A stretch of 64,000 nt of DNA, taken from the NCBI RefSeq assembly GCF_008807015.1, contig NZ_CP031700.1, positions 1,488,001-1,552,000 of the forward strand, read 5' to 3'. Numbering within the stretch: the first letter of the stretch is position 1; each line of letters begins with the position of its first letter. Origin of the DNA: Neisseria zalophi (GTDB taxonomy: Bacteria; Pseudomonadota; Gammaproteobacteria; Burkholderiales; Neisseriaceae). Under the pieces are notes generated by a model. The model was not told the origin of the DNA. It was given only the letters and a program-made list of their open reading frames with translations, and ran no database searches. The position numbers and the translations under genes were made by a program. Below are positions 27,451-36,817 of this stretch, in pieces.

Positions 27451-29205
27451 CTATAGCTTGGTTTGCCCCATTACCTGCCCTATCATTTCACGCAATGCAC
27501 TGCGACGCTTTTCATCTAAGGAACAGGCCGTCTGAAAAGCCGTTTTGCTGCCCCAGAAAACAAATTGCTCGCGGGCGCGGGTTATCGCGGTATAGAGTAA
27601 AGCCTTGTTTAAGCCATGTGTCGGTTCGTTTTCTTCTTCGGTCGGCGGCAACAGCCATACTTCACGGTATTCCGAACCTTGGCTTTTGTGTACGGTAATC
27701 GCAAAAGCGGTTTCATGTTCGGGCAGGCGGCTGAGTGCGATTTTCCGATAGCCTTCCGGCGATGGGAAATATGCCGCCAGCGCGGTTTCTTCCGCTTTAT
27801 CCGTATCCGGCATAATCAGGCCGATATCGCCGTTAAACACATCCAAGGTATAGTCATTGCGCGACACCATAACCACCTGCCCGGCAAACCACGGCATATC
27901 GGCGCGGGCGCGTCCGTGTCGTTGTAAGCAATAGCGGTAGGCTTCGTTAAAGGCTTCCGCATCATACCGGCGCGCGGCCAACACCATAATATCGGTTTGG
28001 TGCTCGAATGCCGCCGCAATATCGCCCGCATCTACCGCCCGCCAGTAGTCTGCCTGCCTGCCATAAAACCTTTCCGCCTGCTGCTTTAAGCTGCCTGCAT
28101 TCAAATGCAGTTCGTTTGGAAAATGATCAAATTGTGCCCAAGCTTCGCCTGACTCGCCCTTAATAACCGCACGCGCCAAAGCGCCGATACCGCTGTCGTC
28201 ACCGAAACGATGGCTGACTTGCAAACGGGCGATATTTTGAGCCAACGGCGGCGGTTGGTCGGCGGTAGCCAATCCGTGTTGCGGCAATAAAGCAGCCAGT
28301 TTTGCCGCCGTATCGTTATCTAAAACCGTTGTTTGCGCCAACTGCGCCAAAACCGCACCGGCACCGACCGAAGGCAGTTGGTTTTCATCACCCAACAAAA
28401 CCAAGCGGCAGCCTGTGGGAATGGCGCGCAATAATTGTAATAACAACGAAATATCCAACATAGAGGCTTCGTCCACCACCAAAATATCCAACGGCAGCGG
28501 ATATTCGGCATGAAACGAGGGCATCATTTCCGGCGGACGCAATTTCAGCAAACGGTGAACGGTCTGCCCGTCGAGCTGCAATAAATGGTTGCGTATGGGT
28601 TCCGGTAAGGTAAAGGTGCCGACGGCGCGATGAAGTGCACGCGCCATATGGGCGGCAGCTTTCCCTGTGGGCGCGGCCAAAGCAATACGGGGCAAGGCTT
28701 GGCGGCCGCTGCACAATAAGCCGAGCAATTTGGCTACGGTTGTGGTTTTGCCCGTACCCGGCCCGCCGCTAATCAGCATAAACGGTTCCAATAATGCCAA
28801 TGCCGCCGCATCCCGCTGCCCTTCGCTGCCTTTGCCGGCAAACCAAGTTTGCAAATATTCGGCTGCCGCCTGCCCGTCTATTCCACTTACAGGCGCACCG
28901 GTCAAGCGTACGATTTCAGTAGCGACATCATGCTCCAATTGCCAAATACGGCCGAGAAAAAGTTTTTTGCCCATCAGGATAAGCGGCGTATTGCCTTTAT
29001 CGCTGACAATGGTTTCCAGTTTGCGCAGGGTGTCGGCTTCGTCGTCATCCAGCCATAAAAAAGCATGCCCTTCCTGCAAGGCGGCAAACAGGCGGTAAAC
29101 ATAAGCCGCAACAGCTTCCGCCTCTTGCGGTGCATGGCGTTGTAATACCTCAACCGCGGCTTCGGCGGCGGCCTGATTTAAATCTGCAACGGGAGCTGGC
29201 TGCAT
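27451..29205 (-). CDS. recD: Exodeoxyribonuclease V alpha subunit RecD
   Basis: 5'-3' helicase of RecBCD. 584 aa from MQPAPVADL at 29203-29205, with AGGAATC upstream; the frame runs back to 29295 but those 30 residues look like leader DNA. Walker A ISGGPGTGKTTTVAKLL, DEASMLDISLLLQLL (DExx box), GDENQLPSVGAGAVL, and C-terminal ITVHKSQGSEYREVWL with TAITRAREQ. recB and recC are not next to it, a normal arrangement in Neisseria. A DUS lies inside near 27527. Convergent with recN. Confidence 0.94.
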   Translation of the reverse strand: MQPAPVADLNQAAAEAAVEVLQRHAPQEAEAVAAYVYRLFAALQEGHAFLWLDDDEADTLRKLETIVSDKGNTPLILMGKKLFLGRIWQLEHDVATEIVRLTGAPVSGIDGQAAAEYLQTWFAGKGSEGQRDAAALALLEPFMLISGGPGTGKTTTVAKLLGLLCSGRQALPRIALAAPTGKAAAHMARALHRAVGTFTLPEPIRNHLLQLDGQTVHRLLKLRPPEMMPSFHAEYPLPLDILVVDEASMLDISLLLQLLRAIPTGCRLVLLGDENQLPSVGAGAVLAQLAQTTVLDNDTAAKLAALLPQHGLATADQPPPLAQNIARLQVSHRFGDDSGIGALARAVIKGESGEAWAQFDHFPNELHLNAGSLKQQAERFYGRQADYWRAVDAGDIAAAFEHQTDIMVLAARRYDAEAFNEAYRYCLQRHGRARADMPWFAGQVVMVSRNDYTLDVFNGDIGLIMPDTDKAEETALAAYFPSPEGYRKIALSRLPEHETAFAITVHKSQGSEYREVWLLPPTEEENEPTHGLNKALLYTAITRAREQFVFWGSKTAFQTACSLDEKRRSALREMIGQVMGQTKL

Positions 29206-29297
29206 GGTTCCGATTCCTGACTGTGAAAAATAATCATGTGGGTAAATAATCGATAAGTACCGATTATAAGGCTTTATTTGTCGGTATAACATCAATC

Positions 29298-29351
29298 AGG
29301 CCGTCTGAAAGCATTGGATAAACAAAACAGGATGATATTTTCAGACGGCCT
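29298..29351. repeat. Widely spaced inverted DUS pair between recD and tyrB
   Basis: AGGCCGTCTGAAA and TTTCAGACGGCCT with a 28-base loop, in the divergent gap between the recD start (29205) and tyrB (29433). No gene ends here, so a terminator role is not obvious. Confidence 0.65.
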
Positions 29352-29432
29352 TAGATTGTTTTGTTTAAGCCTTTATGCCAAAATCCCTGAATATACGTTT
29401 ACAGACCCCTTACCTCCAGATAGGAATCCGAT

Positions 29433-30629
29433 ATGTTTCAGCATGTAGCATACTATCCCGGCGACCCGATTATGGGTTTGGTTGAAGCTTTCAATCAAGA
29501 CCAACGCCCGACTAAAGTGAATCTCAGCATCGGCATTTATTTTGATGAAAACGGCAAATTGCCGGTATTGGATTCGGTACGCAGTGTTGAAGTGAAACGG
29601 GCACAATCCCCTCATCCCCGCGCTTATCTGCCGATGGAGGGTTTGGAAAGCTACCGCAAAGCCGTTCAAACATTGTTATTCGGTGAAAATCATCCAGCCC
29701 TTCAAGAAAAACGTGTGGCCACCATTCAAACTATTGGTGGTTCGGGTGCATTAAAAGTCGGTGCCGACTTTCTACACAGTTGGTTTCCGAAATCTGAAGT
29801 TTATGTCAGCGATCCGACTTGGGATAACCATAAAGGCATTTTCGGAGGTGCAGGCTTTAAAGTAAGCACGTATCCGTATTACGACCCGGCTACAAATGGT
29901 GTCAAATTTGAAGAAATGTTGGCATTTTTTATGCATTTGCCGGAAAACAGCGTTGTACTGCTCCACCCCTGCTGCCACAACCCTACCGGTGTGGATTTAA
30001 CCCATGCCCAATGGGATGCACTGCTGGAAATCGTGCAAACCCGCAAACTGATTCCGTTTATGGATATTGCCTATCAAGGTTTTGGCGAAGACTTCGATAA
30101 TGATGCCTATGCCGTCCGTAAAGCCGTGGATATGGGCTTAACTTTGTTTGTGAGCAATTCTTTTTCTAAAAATATGTCACTTTATGGCGAACGTATCGGC
30201 GGCTTGTCAGTGGTGTGCCCGAATGCAGAAGAAGCCGAATTGGTGTTTGGCCAATTGAAATTTACTGTACGCCGTATTTATTCCAGCCCGCCGGCACACG
30301 GTGCTTTTGTGGCTGCCGAAGTGTTAAATACGCCTGAATTATTCGAACAATGGCAACAAGAAGTTTATGCTATGCGCGACCGTATCCGCACTATGCGCCG
30401 AAAACTGTATGAAATTTTGACGGAAAAAGTGCCGGGCAAAAATTTCGAATATTTTATCAGTCAAAAAGGTATGTTCTGCTATACAGGGTTGACGGTTGAA
30501 CAGGTGCAGCGCTTGCAACAAGAATTTGCTGTTTATTTGTTGGAGTCGGGCAGAATGTGTGTGGCCGGCTTAAACGAATCAAATATTACTTATGTGGCGG
30601 ATGCTTTTGCAGCAGTGATGAAATCATAA
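29433..30629 (+). CDS. tyrB: Aromatic amino acid aminotransferase
   Basis: PLP enzyme, class I: transamination of phenylalanine, tyrosine and aspartate. 398 aa. Visible: [27 protein letters not shown], the substrate-binding [30 protein letters not shown] with the PLP lysine at residue 246, and [16 protein letters not shown], where Neisseria/E. coli TyrB and AspC cannot be separated with certainty. Start ATG at 29433 with AGATAGGAATCC upstream. Confidence 0.92.
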   Translation: MFQHVAYYPGDPIMGLVEAFNQDQRPTKVNLSIGIYFDENGKLPVLDSVRSVEVKRAQSPHPRAYLPMEGLESYRKAVQTLLFGENHPALQEKRVATIQTIGGSGALKVGADFLHSWFPKSEVYVSDPTWDNHKGIFGGAGFKVSTYPYYDPATNGVKFEEMLAFFMHLPENSVVLLHPCCHNPTGVDLTHAQWDALLEIVQTRKLIPFMDIAYQGFGEDFDNDAYAVRKAVDMGLTLFVSNSFSKNMSLYGERIGGLSVVCPNAEEAELVFGQLKFTVRRIYSSPPAHGAFVAAEVLNTPELFEQWQQEVYAMRDRIRTMRRKLYEILTEKVPGKNFEYFISQKGMFCYTGLTVEQVQRLQQEFAVYLLESGRMCVAGLNESNITYVADAFAAVMKS

Positions 30630-30654
30630 GTATCAGTCAAAACTTTGCTTGACC

Positions 30655-30686
30655 AAAACGGGTGGGGTATTTATCCGCCCGTTTTT
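30655..30686 (+). terminator. Terminator behind tyrB
   Basis: AAAACGGGTGG and CCGCCCGTTTT with a U run (TTTTTATTT); one G-U position. Not DUS, and its half resembles the GGGCGGAT arms of the MITE at 16.9 kb. Confidence 0.75.
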
Positions 30687-30789
30687 ATTTTTGAGATGTA
30701 ACAATAACCGTTTTCTCTACAGGACTGCCAAAAAATAAGGCTTTCTGTTAAGATATTTTCAAATATTTCCGAATTTTAAATCATTATTT

Positions 30790-31311
30790 ATGGCCTCTTT
30801 CCATACCGTTTCCCTTAAGCGGCGTTTTGCCGCACTTTTATATGAATTTTTATTGATTGGTGCCGTCAGCATGGTTGCCGCATTATTAGCCGGTATTATT
30901 GCCATGTTGTTAAACCCCGTTTCTTTAGTGCTTTCTAGCTTTGTTGCCACTGTAATTCTGATTGCAACCTGGTGGTTTTATTGCAAAGCCAACTGGTACA
31001 AACAGGGGCAGAGCTTGCCGATGCGGGTATGGAAAATCGGTTTGGTGAATACCGCAGGCCACCGCCCTGCCCTTAACCAATTGCGCCTGCGTTTTGTTTG
31101 GGGCTGTATTTTTATCGTATTTGTGCCCATGCTGGCTTATGCTGCTTTACGGCATCTGAGCGGCATTCCACCCAAGCCGGCATTTGGCGCCGCATTGATT
31201 TGGTGGATTTTGCCGTGGGGATTTGCGCTATTGAATCCTGATCGTCAGTTTTTATATGACTATCTGGCCGGAACGCGTTTGATTGATTTAAGGTCAGATA
31301 ATTTGAAATAA
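30790..31311 (+). CDS. RDD-domain membrane protein
   Basis: 173 aa with four membrane helices: about 12-37, 40-62, 108-128 and 135-155. RDD motif traces: RRFAALLYEFLLIG near the start (Arg) and FLYDYLAGTRLIDL with the Asp pair at the end. The role of such proteins is mostly unknown; some sense or transport ions. Own start, but no DUS terminator before it. Confidence 0.8.
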   Translation: MASFHTVSLKRRFAALLYEFLLIGAVSMVAALLAGIIAMLLNPVSLVLSSFVATVILIATWWFYCKANWYKQGQSLPMRVWKIGLVNTAGHRPALNQLRLRFVWGCIFIVFVPMLAYAALRHLSGIPPKPAFGAALIWWILPWGFALLNPDRQFLYDYLAGTRLIDLRSDNLK

Positions 31312-31437
31312 CTGAATAACAACAAATAAAGCGGTTATGAAAACAATATAGGCAAAAGAAAATTTATCCATTTAAATAAAAATTTAAATACTATTCAGAC
31401 GGCCTTTTCTAACGGTATGCACTTGTAAGGAAGAATT

Positions 31438-32895
31438 ATGAACATCCGTTTCCCATCTTTTCCAGTTGCATTGCTTGTTTCACTCATCACTGCGGCCTGT
31501 CAAAGCCATACCATTCCGCTTGACAGCAAGGTCGACCTCCCCACCGCTTTTAATCAAGCCCAAGCCGCACAAGGCAGCGAAGATATCCGCCATTGGTGGC
31601 AATATTGGCACGACCCGGTTTTGAATAAGCTAATCGAACAGGGCTTGCAAAAAAACTTTGATATTCAAACCGCCCGCAGTCGCTTGAATGAAGCCCGTGC
31701 CAATGCCCGCCTTGCCGGTGCCGATAAGGGGCCTACTGCCATTTTAAGCACTGATGCGAGACATTTGGAAGGCCGAATTGGTAATCCCTTAAATGACACT
31801 GTACGCAATAACTTACGCGCATTTCCACAAGCGGCTCCACTCACTGCCGATCATTTTAGACTTGATGGTAACAGTTTAAGCGGTGGTTGGTCTGTTTCAT
31901 GGGAACCGGATATTTTCGGACGCAAAAGCAGTGATGCCGATGCTGCTCTTGCCGCGGCGATGGGGGCGCAGGAGCAGGTTTACGGTGCACAATTATTGGT
32001 TGCCGGCGATATTGCCGACAATTATTTCAAAGCCCGTGCCGCCGAACAACAAATGCGTACGGCCAAACGCAGCACCGACACCTTGGCGCGGTTAGTGCGT
32101 TATGTGAAAGGCCGTTTTCAGGCCGGTCATCTGACAGCTTATGAAGTCGGCGAAGCCGAAAGCCGTTTAAGCGCATTGCAAGCCAAATACAGTACCTTGC
32201 AGGCACAACGCGATGTCTATGTCCGCAATATTGCCGTATTAACCGGGCAGGCGCCGCAAACATTCCGTCTGCCCGACAGCTCTGCCGATATTCTGGCAAG
32301 CGTACCCGCAGCACCAGCCGGTCAAACCCCGCAAGGGCTACTGGAGCGCCGCCCCGATATCCGTGCACGGGCGGCACAAGTGAATGCCTATGCTGCTAAG
32401 TTGGCCAGTGCCAAAGCCGATCTACTACCTCGGTTTTCAATTGATTTTTTAGGGCAAGGCTCCATCAGTGTCGATAGCGACAGCGGGGTCAGGGGCTGGG
32501 GCAGTCTGCTGAAAGCCGGCATCAGTGTCCCCATTTTTACCAACGGCCGCATTCGTGCCAATATTGCCGCCGCAGACGCACGGCTTCAGACGGCCTTATT
32601 GGAATACGATCAAAATATCCTTAAAGCTTTGGGAGAAGTCGACAGCAGTTATCAAACCTATTATGCTTTGAACCGCCAAAGCACCCTACTCACAACTGCG
32701 CACCAACAAGCAGCCAAACAGGCTGACGATGCAGAAAAATTATTTAAATACGGTAATCAAACGCTCGATAAAACCTTAACGGCGCGTTTGGAGGAACAAC
32801 AACGGCAGGAAGATTTAATACAATCGCAACTTGCTCGCGCCCAAATATTGGTTTCACTTTATAAGGCATTGGGCGGCGGTTGGACAGTCGAATAA
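31438..32895 (+). CDS. RND-type efflux outer-membrane lipoprotein (NodT/MtrE class)
   Basis: 485 aa, TolC-like outer-membrane channel. Weak lipobox ITAAC (Cys21). Two OEP repeats: DPVLNKLIEQGLQKNFDIQTARSRL and WSVSWEPDIFGR in the first, LLERRPDIRARAAQVNAYAAKLASAKADLLPR and ISVPIFTNGRIRANI in the second. Full length. There is no membrane-fusion protein or pump gene next to it, so it is an orphan that may serve a distant system. DUS inside near 32584. AAGGAAGAATT ribosome site. Confidence 0.9.
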   Translation: MNIRFPSFPVALLVSLITAACQSHTIPLDSKVDLPTAFNQAQAAQGSEDIRHWWQYWHDPVLNKLIEQGLQKNFDIQTARSRLNEARANARLAGADKGPTAILSTDARHLEGRIGNPLNDTVRNNLRAFPQAAPLTADHFRLDGNSLSGGWSVSWEPDIFGRKSSDADAALAAAMGAQEQVYGAQLLVAGDIADNYFKARAAEQQMRTAKRSTDTLARLVRYVKGRFQAGHLTAYEVGEAESRLSALQAKYSTLQAQRDVYVRNIAVLTGQAPQTFRLPDSSADILASVPAAPAGQTPQGLLERRPDIRARAAQVNAYAAKLASAKADLLPRFSIDFLGQGSISVDSDSGVRGWGSLLKAGISVPIFTNGRIRANIAAADARLQTALLEYDQNILKALGEVDSSYQTYYALNRQSTLLTTAHQQAAKQADDAEKLFKYGNQTLDKTLTARLEEQQRQEDLIQSQLARAQILVSLYKALGGGWTVE

Positions 32896-32920
32896 ACCAA
32901 TGCGGAAAAACCATAAAAAA

Positions 32921-32952
32921 AATGATAACTTCCCAATCAGAAAGTTATCATT
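32921..32952 (+). terminator. Intrinsic terminator behind the efflux lipoprotein
   Basis: AATGATAACTT and AAGTTATCATT followed by TTTT; an 11-bp perfect stem unrelated to DUS, 26 bases past the stop. A DUS (GGCCGTCTGAAA) lies just beyond. Confidence 0.85.
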
Positions 32953-33060
32953 TTTTAATATTACCGAAGGCCGTCTGAAACGGTTTATAGCAACAATAAA
33001 TTAATTTTATCAAAGCCTTAAATGAATCAGAAAATAAACCGCCCTGTATAAACTACGGTT

Positions 33061-33930
33061 TTATTTTCGAGGTTGGAACTCCGGCTCGGATTGTTCTATA
33101 AAGTTTTGTTGCGGCTGCTCCACCACTTCGGCTTCGGCATTAATCAGACGACAAGCATCGGCATCGCCACCTTTACAGGCCGACTCAAATAATGCTTGGG
33201 CTTTTTCAATATTTTTCACAACACCACGACCTACAAGATACATATTGCCTAAATTATATTGGGCAATAGTATTACCCTGATCGGCAGCTTGTGTATACCA
33301 CAATGCCGCTTTTTCCGGATCGGCGGCGACTCCTTCGCCTGCATCATACATAAAGCCAATTTCCGCCTGCGCTTCAACCAAACCTTGGCGTGCTGCCTTT
33401 TCATACCATTGCGCCGCCATCGGCATATTTTTTTCAACGCCTGCGCCTTGTGCATACATATAGGCCAGATTTTTCTGAGCCGTACTTTCACCGTTCTCAG
33501 CGGCCTTCTGGAACCATGATAAAGCCTGCTGATAATCCTGCTTTACCCCATATCCGTAGAAATACAGGCGACCCAGATTGTTTTGAGCATATTTACTGCC
33601 CTGCTCGGCAGCTTTGCTATACCAAGAAAGCGCCCTTTTCAAATCGGCTTTAACACCGCGCCCTTCCTGATACATCATACCCAAATTGGCTTGGGCATCG
33701 GCATGCCCCTGCTTTGCTGCACGCAAATACATCTTCGCAGCAGCCTTATCATCTTTCTCAGTGCCCTCTCCGGTTTCATAAGCCAGCGCCAGTTCATATT
33801 GCGCCTGCTTATCGCCTGTGGCTGCCAGTTTTTGGCGTAATGCAATTTCTTCTGTTGTGGCGGCAAAGGCAGAAAAAGCCAAACCGCATAAAATCATTCC
33901 TACTGTTAAGCGAGTTTTAATGACATTCAT
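33061..33930 (-). CDS. Sel1-repeat protein
   Basis: 289 aa. Signal peptide MNVIKTRLTVGMILCGLAFSAFAA (cleavage near 24). About six to seven tandem Sel1-like repeats (about 40-265) of 36 residues with the pattern WYxKAAxxGxxxAQxNLGxMYxxGxGV. Sel1 proteins scaffold complexes or bind peptidoglycan/host factors in the periplasm. No partner gene adjacent. The short tail (QNFIEQSEPEFQPRK) is non-repetitive. Confidence 0.9.
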   Translation of the reverse strand: MNVIKTRLTVGMILCGLAFSAFAATTEEIALRQKLAATGDKQAQYELALAYETGEGTEKDDKAAAKMYLRAAKQGHADAQANLGMMYQEGRGVKADLKRALSWYSKAAEQGSKYAQNNLGRLYFYGYGVKQDYQQALSWFQKAAENGESTAQKNLAYMYAQGAGVEKNMPMAAQWYEKAARQGLVEAQAEIGFMYDAGEGVAADPEKAALWYTQAADQGNTIAQYNLGNMYLVGRGVVKNIEKAQALFESACKGGDADACRLINAEAEVVEQPQQNFIEQSEPEFQPRK

Positions 33931-34140
33931 TTCTTTATTCCCGTTACAATATACGCGGAATAAATAATAACAAACTTGATATAACGCCTAATCATAATCA
34001 TGACATACGGGCATTTTCCACGCTCTAAGGTTATGCATAATGTATTTTGCAATTGATTTTCGAATATATAAGCCCAAAATCCTAACCATCCGAAACCATT
34101 TGTTTGCTTCGTTATCAAGCCGATATTTTTCAGACGGCCT

Positions 34141-35339
34141 GAGACCTTTGCGAAATAGTCCTTCACCCGACAGCCGAACTCCAAACACAGGATTTCGGCT
34201 GTTTTTGACCGCAATATCCCCTTTATTACTCCTCAGATGCCTAATTAATAGGCATCCGGCTGCCTTTTAGGCAGCAATAGGCGCACGTAGCCTGTTGGCC
34301 GCCTTCAACAGGTTCAAACATATCGCTTTCAGATGACTTTGCGCCGCTACTTTATCCAGCCCGAAGTAGGCTGCCCGGGCATAGCGGAATTTACGGTGCA
34401 GCGTACCGAAACTCTGTTCCACTACATAACGGGTTTTCGATAAATGTTTGTTGCGGCGGGTTTGCGCTTCCGTCAGCGGACGGTTGCGATGGGATTTACT
34501 CATAATGCCGTCTTTCAGTTTATATTCTTCCAGATGCTTTCTGTTTTCCGCACTGTCGTAACCTTTATCCGCATAGACGGTGGTCTCTTTGGCAATGCCT
34601 GCTAACAAAGGCAACAGGTGTTTGCACTCGTGGGCATTGGCCGCTGTAATATGCAGCTTCTCAATATAACCTTCCGCATCGGTACGGGTGTGCTGCTTAT
34701 AGCCTAATTGATGGTGACCGTTCTTCTTCACCCAACGGGCATCTTTGTCTTTGCTCGGTGTGGTTTGACCGGTTACCTCTCCTTCGCTATCAACCTCTAT
34801 AGACTGACGTTGCTTACTGCCGGCCGTCTGAATAATCGTCGCATCAATAACGGCAGCCTGTGCTTTCTCTACCTTTAAGCCTTTCTCAGTCAGTTGGCGA
34901 TTAATCAAATCCAACAGCTCGGCCAATGTATTATCTTGTGCCAGCCAGTTTCGGTAACGGCAAAGGGTACTGTGATCGGGAATATTCATCTCGTCAAAAT
35001 GACAAAACAGGTTGAAATCAATACGGGTAATAAGACTGTGCTCGAGTTCGGGGTCGGAAAGGCTGTGCCATTGGCCGAGTAAAACGGCTTTAAACATAGC
35101 CAATAAGGGATAGGCGGGACGGCCGCGGTGGTCTCTGATATAACGGGTTTTCTGACGGTTCAGATACTGTTCTACCGGCTGCCAATCAATCACCTGTTCG
35201 AGCTTTAATAAAGGAAAGCGGTCAATGTGTTTGGCAATCATGGCTTGGGCGGTTTGCTGAAAGAACGTACTCATGAGAAATCCCTTAAATATCTTTGGTG
35301 AAAAATTTAAGGGATTTTTAGGGTTTTTGCAAAGGTCTC
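34141..35339. mobile_element. IS1106-like insertion sequence (IS5 family), complete
   Basis: 1199 bp bounded by the perfect 11-bp inverted repeats GAGACCTTTGC and GCAAAGGTCTC. GGCCT on both sides (34136-34140 and 35340-35344) looks like a target duplication; removing the element and one GGCCT restores an intact inverted DUS (CAGACGGCCTGAAAG), so it landed in a DUS. It stands 98 bases before radA and upstream of that gene's -10 (35387-35392). One intact transposase gene is inside. Confidence 0.9.
34267..35274 (-). CDS. IS5-family transposase (IS1106 type)
   Basis: 335 aa, intact. DDE residues: VIDATIIQTAGS (first Asp), TVYADKGYDSAENR (second Asp), and YVVEQSFGTLHRKFRYARAAYFG (Glu). Start MSTFFQQTAQAMIAKHIDRFP. 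A DUS core (GCCGTCTGAA) lies inside at 34823-34832, encoding QTAG on the minus strand. It ends two bases from the right boundary region and no frameshift or stop is seen, so it may still be active. Confidence 0.95.
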   Translation of the reverse strand: MSTFFQQTAQAMIAKHIDRFPLLKLEQVIDWQPVEQYLNRQKTRYIRDHRGRPAYPLLAMFKAVLLGQWHSLSDPELEHSLITRIDFNLFCHFDEMNIPDHSTLCRYRNWLAQDNTLAELLDLINRQLTEKGLKVEKAQAAVIDATIIQTAGSKQRQSIEVDSEGEVTGQTTPSKDKDARWVKKNGHHQLGYKQHTRTDAEGYIEKLHITAANAHECKHLLPLLAGIAKETTVYADKGYDSAENRKHLEEYKLKDGIMSKSHRNRPLTEAQTRRNKHLSKTRYVVEQSFGTLHRKFRYARAAYFGLDKVAAQSHLKAICLNLLKAANRLRAPIAA

Positions 35340-35437
35340 GGCCTGAAAGTATTTCTCAAACCATAACGCATCAGCAGGGCTTCCGCTATAATCTCATATT
35401 CACTCAAAAGCCGATTTACCCAATCAATAGGATTTTT

Positions 35438-36817
35438 ATGGCAAAGGCATCAAAAACCGTTTATCAATGCAGCGAATGCGGCGGCACCACACCAAAATGG
35501 CAGGGGAAATGCCCGCATTGCGGCGAATGGAACACGCTTCAGGAAAGCCTTGCCGCACCCGAACCAAAAAATACCCGCTTCCAATCTTGGGCGGCCGACA
35601 GCGCCCGTGTTCAGGCGCTCTCTGAGGTAACGGCTATTGAAGTACCACGCCAACCGACCGGTATTAACGAGCTTGACCGTGTGCTCGGTGGCGGCTTGGT
35701 CAATGGAGCGGTGATTTTGCTGGGTGGCGATCCGGGTATCGGCAAATCGACATTGCTGCTGCAAACCATCGCTATGATGGCGGCAGATCGCAAAGTGTTG
35801 TATGTCTCCGGTGAAGAATCGGCGCAACAAGTCGCCTTGCGTGCACAACGGCTGGGCTTGCAAAGTGACGGCGTCGATTTATTGGCGGAGATCCGCATAG
35901 AAGCCATTCAGACGGCCTTAAAACAGCATGAGCCTGCCGTGGTGGTGATTGATTCGATTCAGACCATGTATTCCGACCAAATCACATCGGCACCCGGTTC
36001 GGTTTCACAAGTACGCGAATGTGCCGCCCAATTAACCCGCATGGCCAAACAAATGGGGATTGCCATGATTTTGGTCGGCCATGTAACCAAAGATGGTGCG
36101 ATTGCCGGCCCGCGCGTATTGGAGCATATGGTCGATACGGTTTTATATTTCGAGGGTGACCAGCATTCCAACTACCGCATGATACGCGCCATAAAAAACC
36201 GTTTTGGTGCTGCCAACGAGTTGGGCGTATTCGCCATGACCGAACATGGCTTGAAAGGCGTATCCAACCCTTCGGCAATTTTTTTGGCCAGCTATCGCGA
36301 CGACGTGCCCGGTTCCTGCGTATTGGTGACACAAGAAGGCAGCAGGCCGTTATTGGTCGAGATTCAAGCCTTAGTGGATGATGCGCACGGCTTCACCCCC
36401 AAAAGGCTGACGGTCGGGCTGGAACAAAACCGCTTGGCCATGCTCTTGGCCGTCTTAAACCGCCATGCCGGCATTGCCTGCTTTGACCAAGATGTATTTT
36501 TAAACGCGGTCGGCGGCGTTAAAATCAACGAACCGGCTGCCGACTTAGCCATTATCCTCGCCATGCTTTCCAGCTTCCGAAACCGCCCGTTGCCTGAAAA
36601 AATGGTCGCTTTCGGCGAAATCGGCCTTAGTGGCGAAGTCCGCCCTGTCGCCCGCGGTCAGGAACGCTTAAAAGAAGCGGAAAAACTCGGCTTCAAACGT
36701 GCCATCGTGCCGCACGCCAACCTGCCGCGCAACCGCAAAGATTTTCCGGGCTTGCAGATAGACGGGGTGAGCAGTCTGCAAGAGGCTGTTGAAATATGTC
36801 GGAATGGTGACGGATAA
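35438..36817 (+). CDS. radA: DNA repair protein RadA
   Basis: Branch-migration helicase of the RecA superfamily. 459 aa from MAKASKTVYQ (ATG at 35438, AGGATTTTT before it); an in-frame extension back to 35273 enters the IS and is not real. Zinc finger CSECGGTTPKWQGKCPHC (Cys11, 14, 25, 28), Walker A GGDPGIGKST (about 95), KNRFGAANELGVF (RadA motif), and a C-terminal Lon-like domain. A DUS is inside near 35907. Confidence 0.95.
   Translation: MAKASKTVYQCSECGGTTPKWQGKCPHCGEWNTLQESLAAPEPKNTRFQSWAADSARVQALSEVTAIEVPRQPTGINELDRVLGGGLVNGAVILLGGDPGIGKSTLLLQTIAMMAADRKVLYVSGEESAQQVALRAQRLGLQSDGVDLLAEIRIEAIQTALKQHEPAVVVIDSIQTMYSDQITSAPGSVSQVRECAAQLTRMAKQMGIAMILVGHVTKDGAIAGPRVLEHMVDTVLYFEGDQHSNYRMIRAIKNRFGAANELGVFAMTEHGLKGVSNPSAIFLASYRDDVPGSCVLVTQEGSRPLLVEIQALVDDAHGFTPKRLTVGLEQNRLAMLLAVLNRHAGIACFDQDVFLNAVGGVKINEPAADLAIILAMLSSFRNRPLPEKMVAFGEIGLSGEVRPVARGQERLKEAEKLGFKRAIVPHANLPRNRKDFPGLQIDGVSSLQEAVEICRNGDG

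Noticed and set aside
31438..32895. A full RND efflux operon
   Set aside because: Only the outer-membrane component is present; the genes on both sides are unrelated.
35273..35437. N-terminal extension of RadA into the IS
   Set aside because: The IS ends at 35339 and the added residues are IS and promoter DNA; the ATG at 35438 has AGGA and matches the RadA zinc-finger start.
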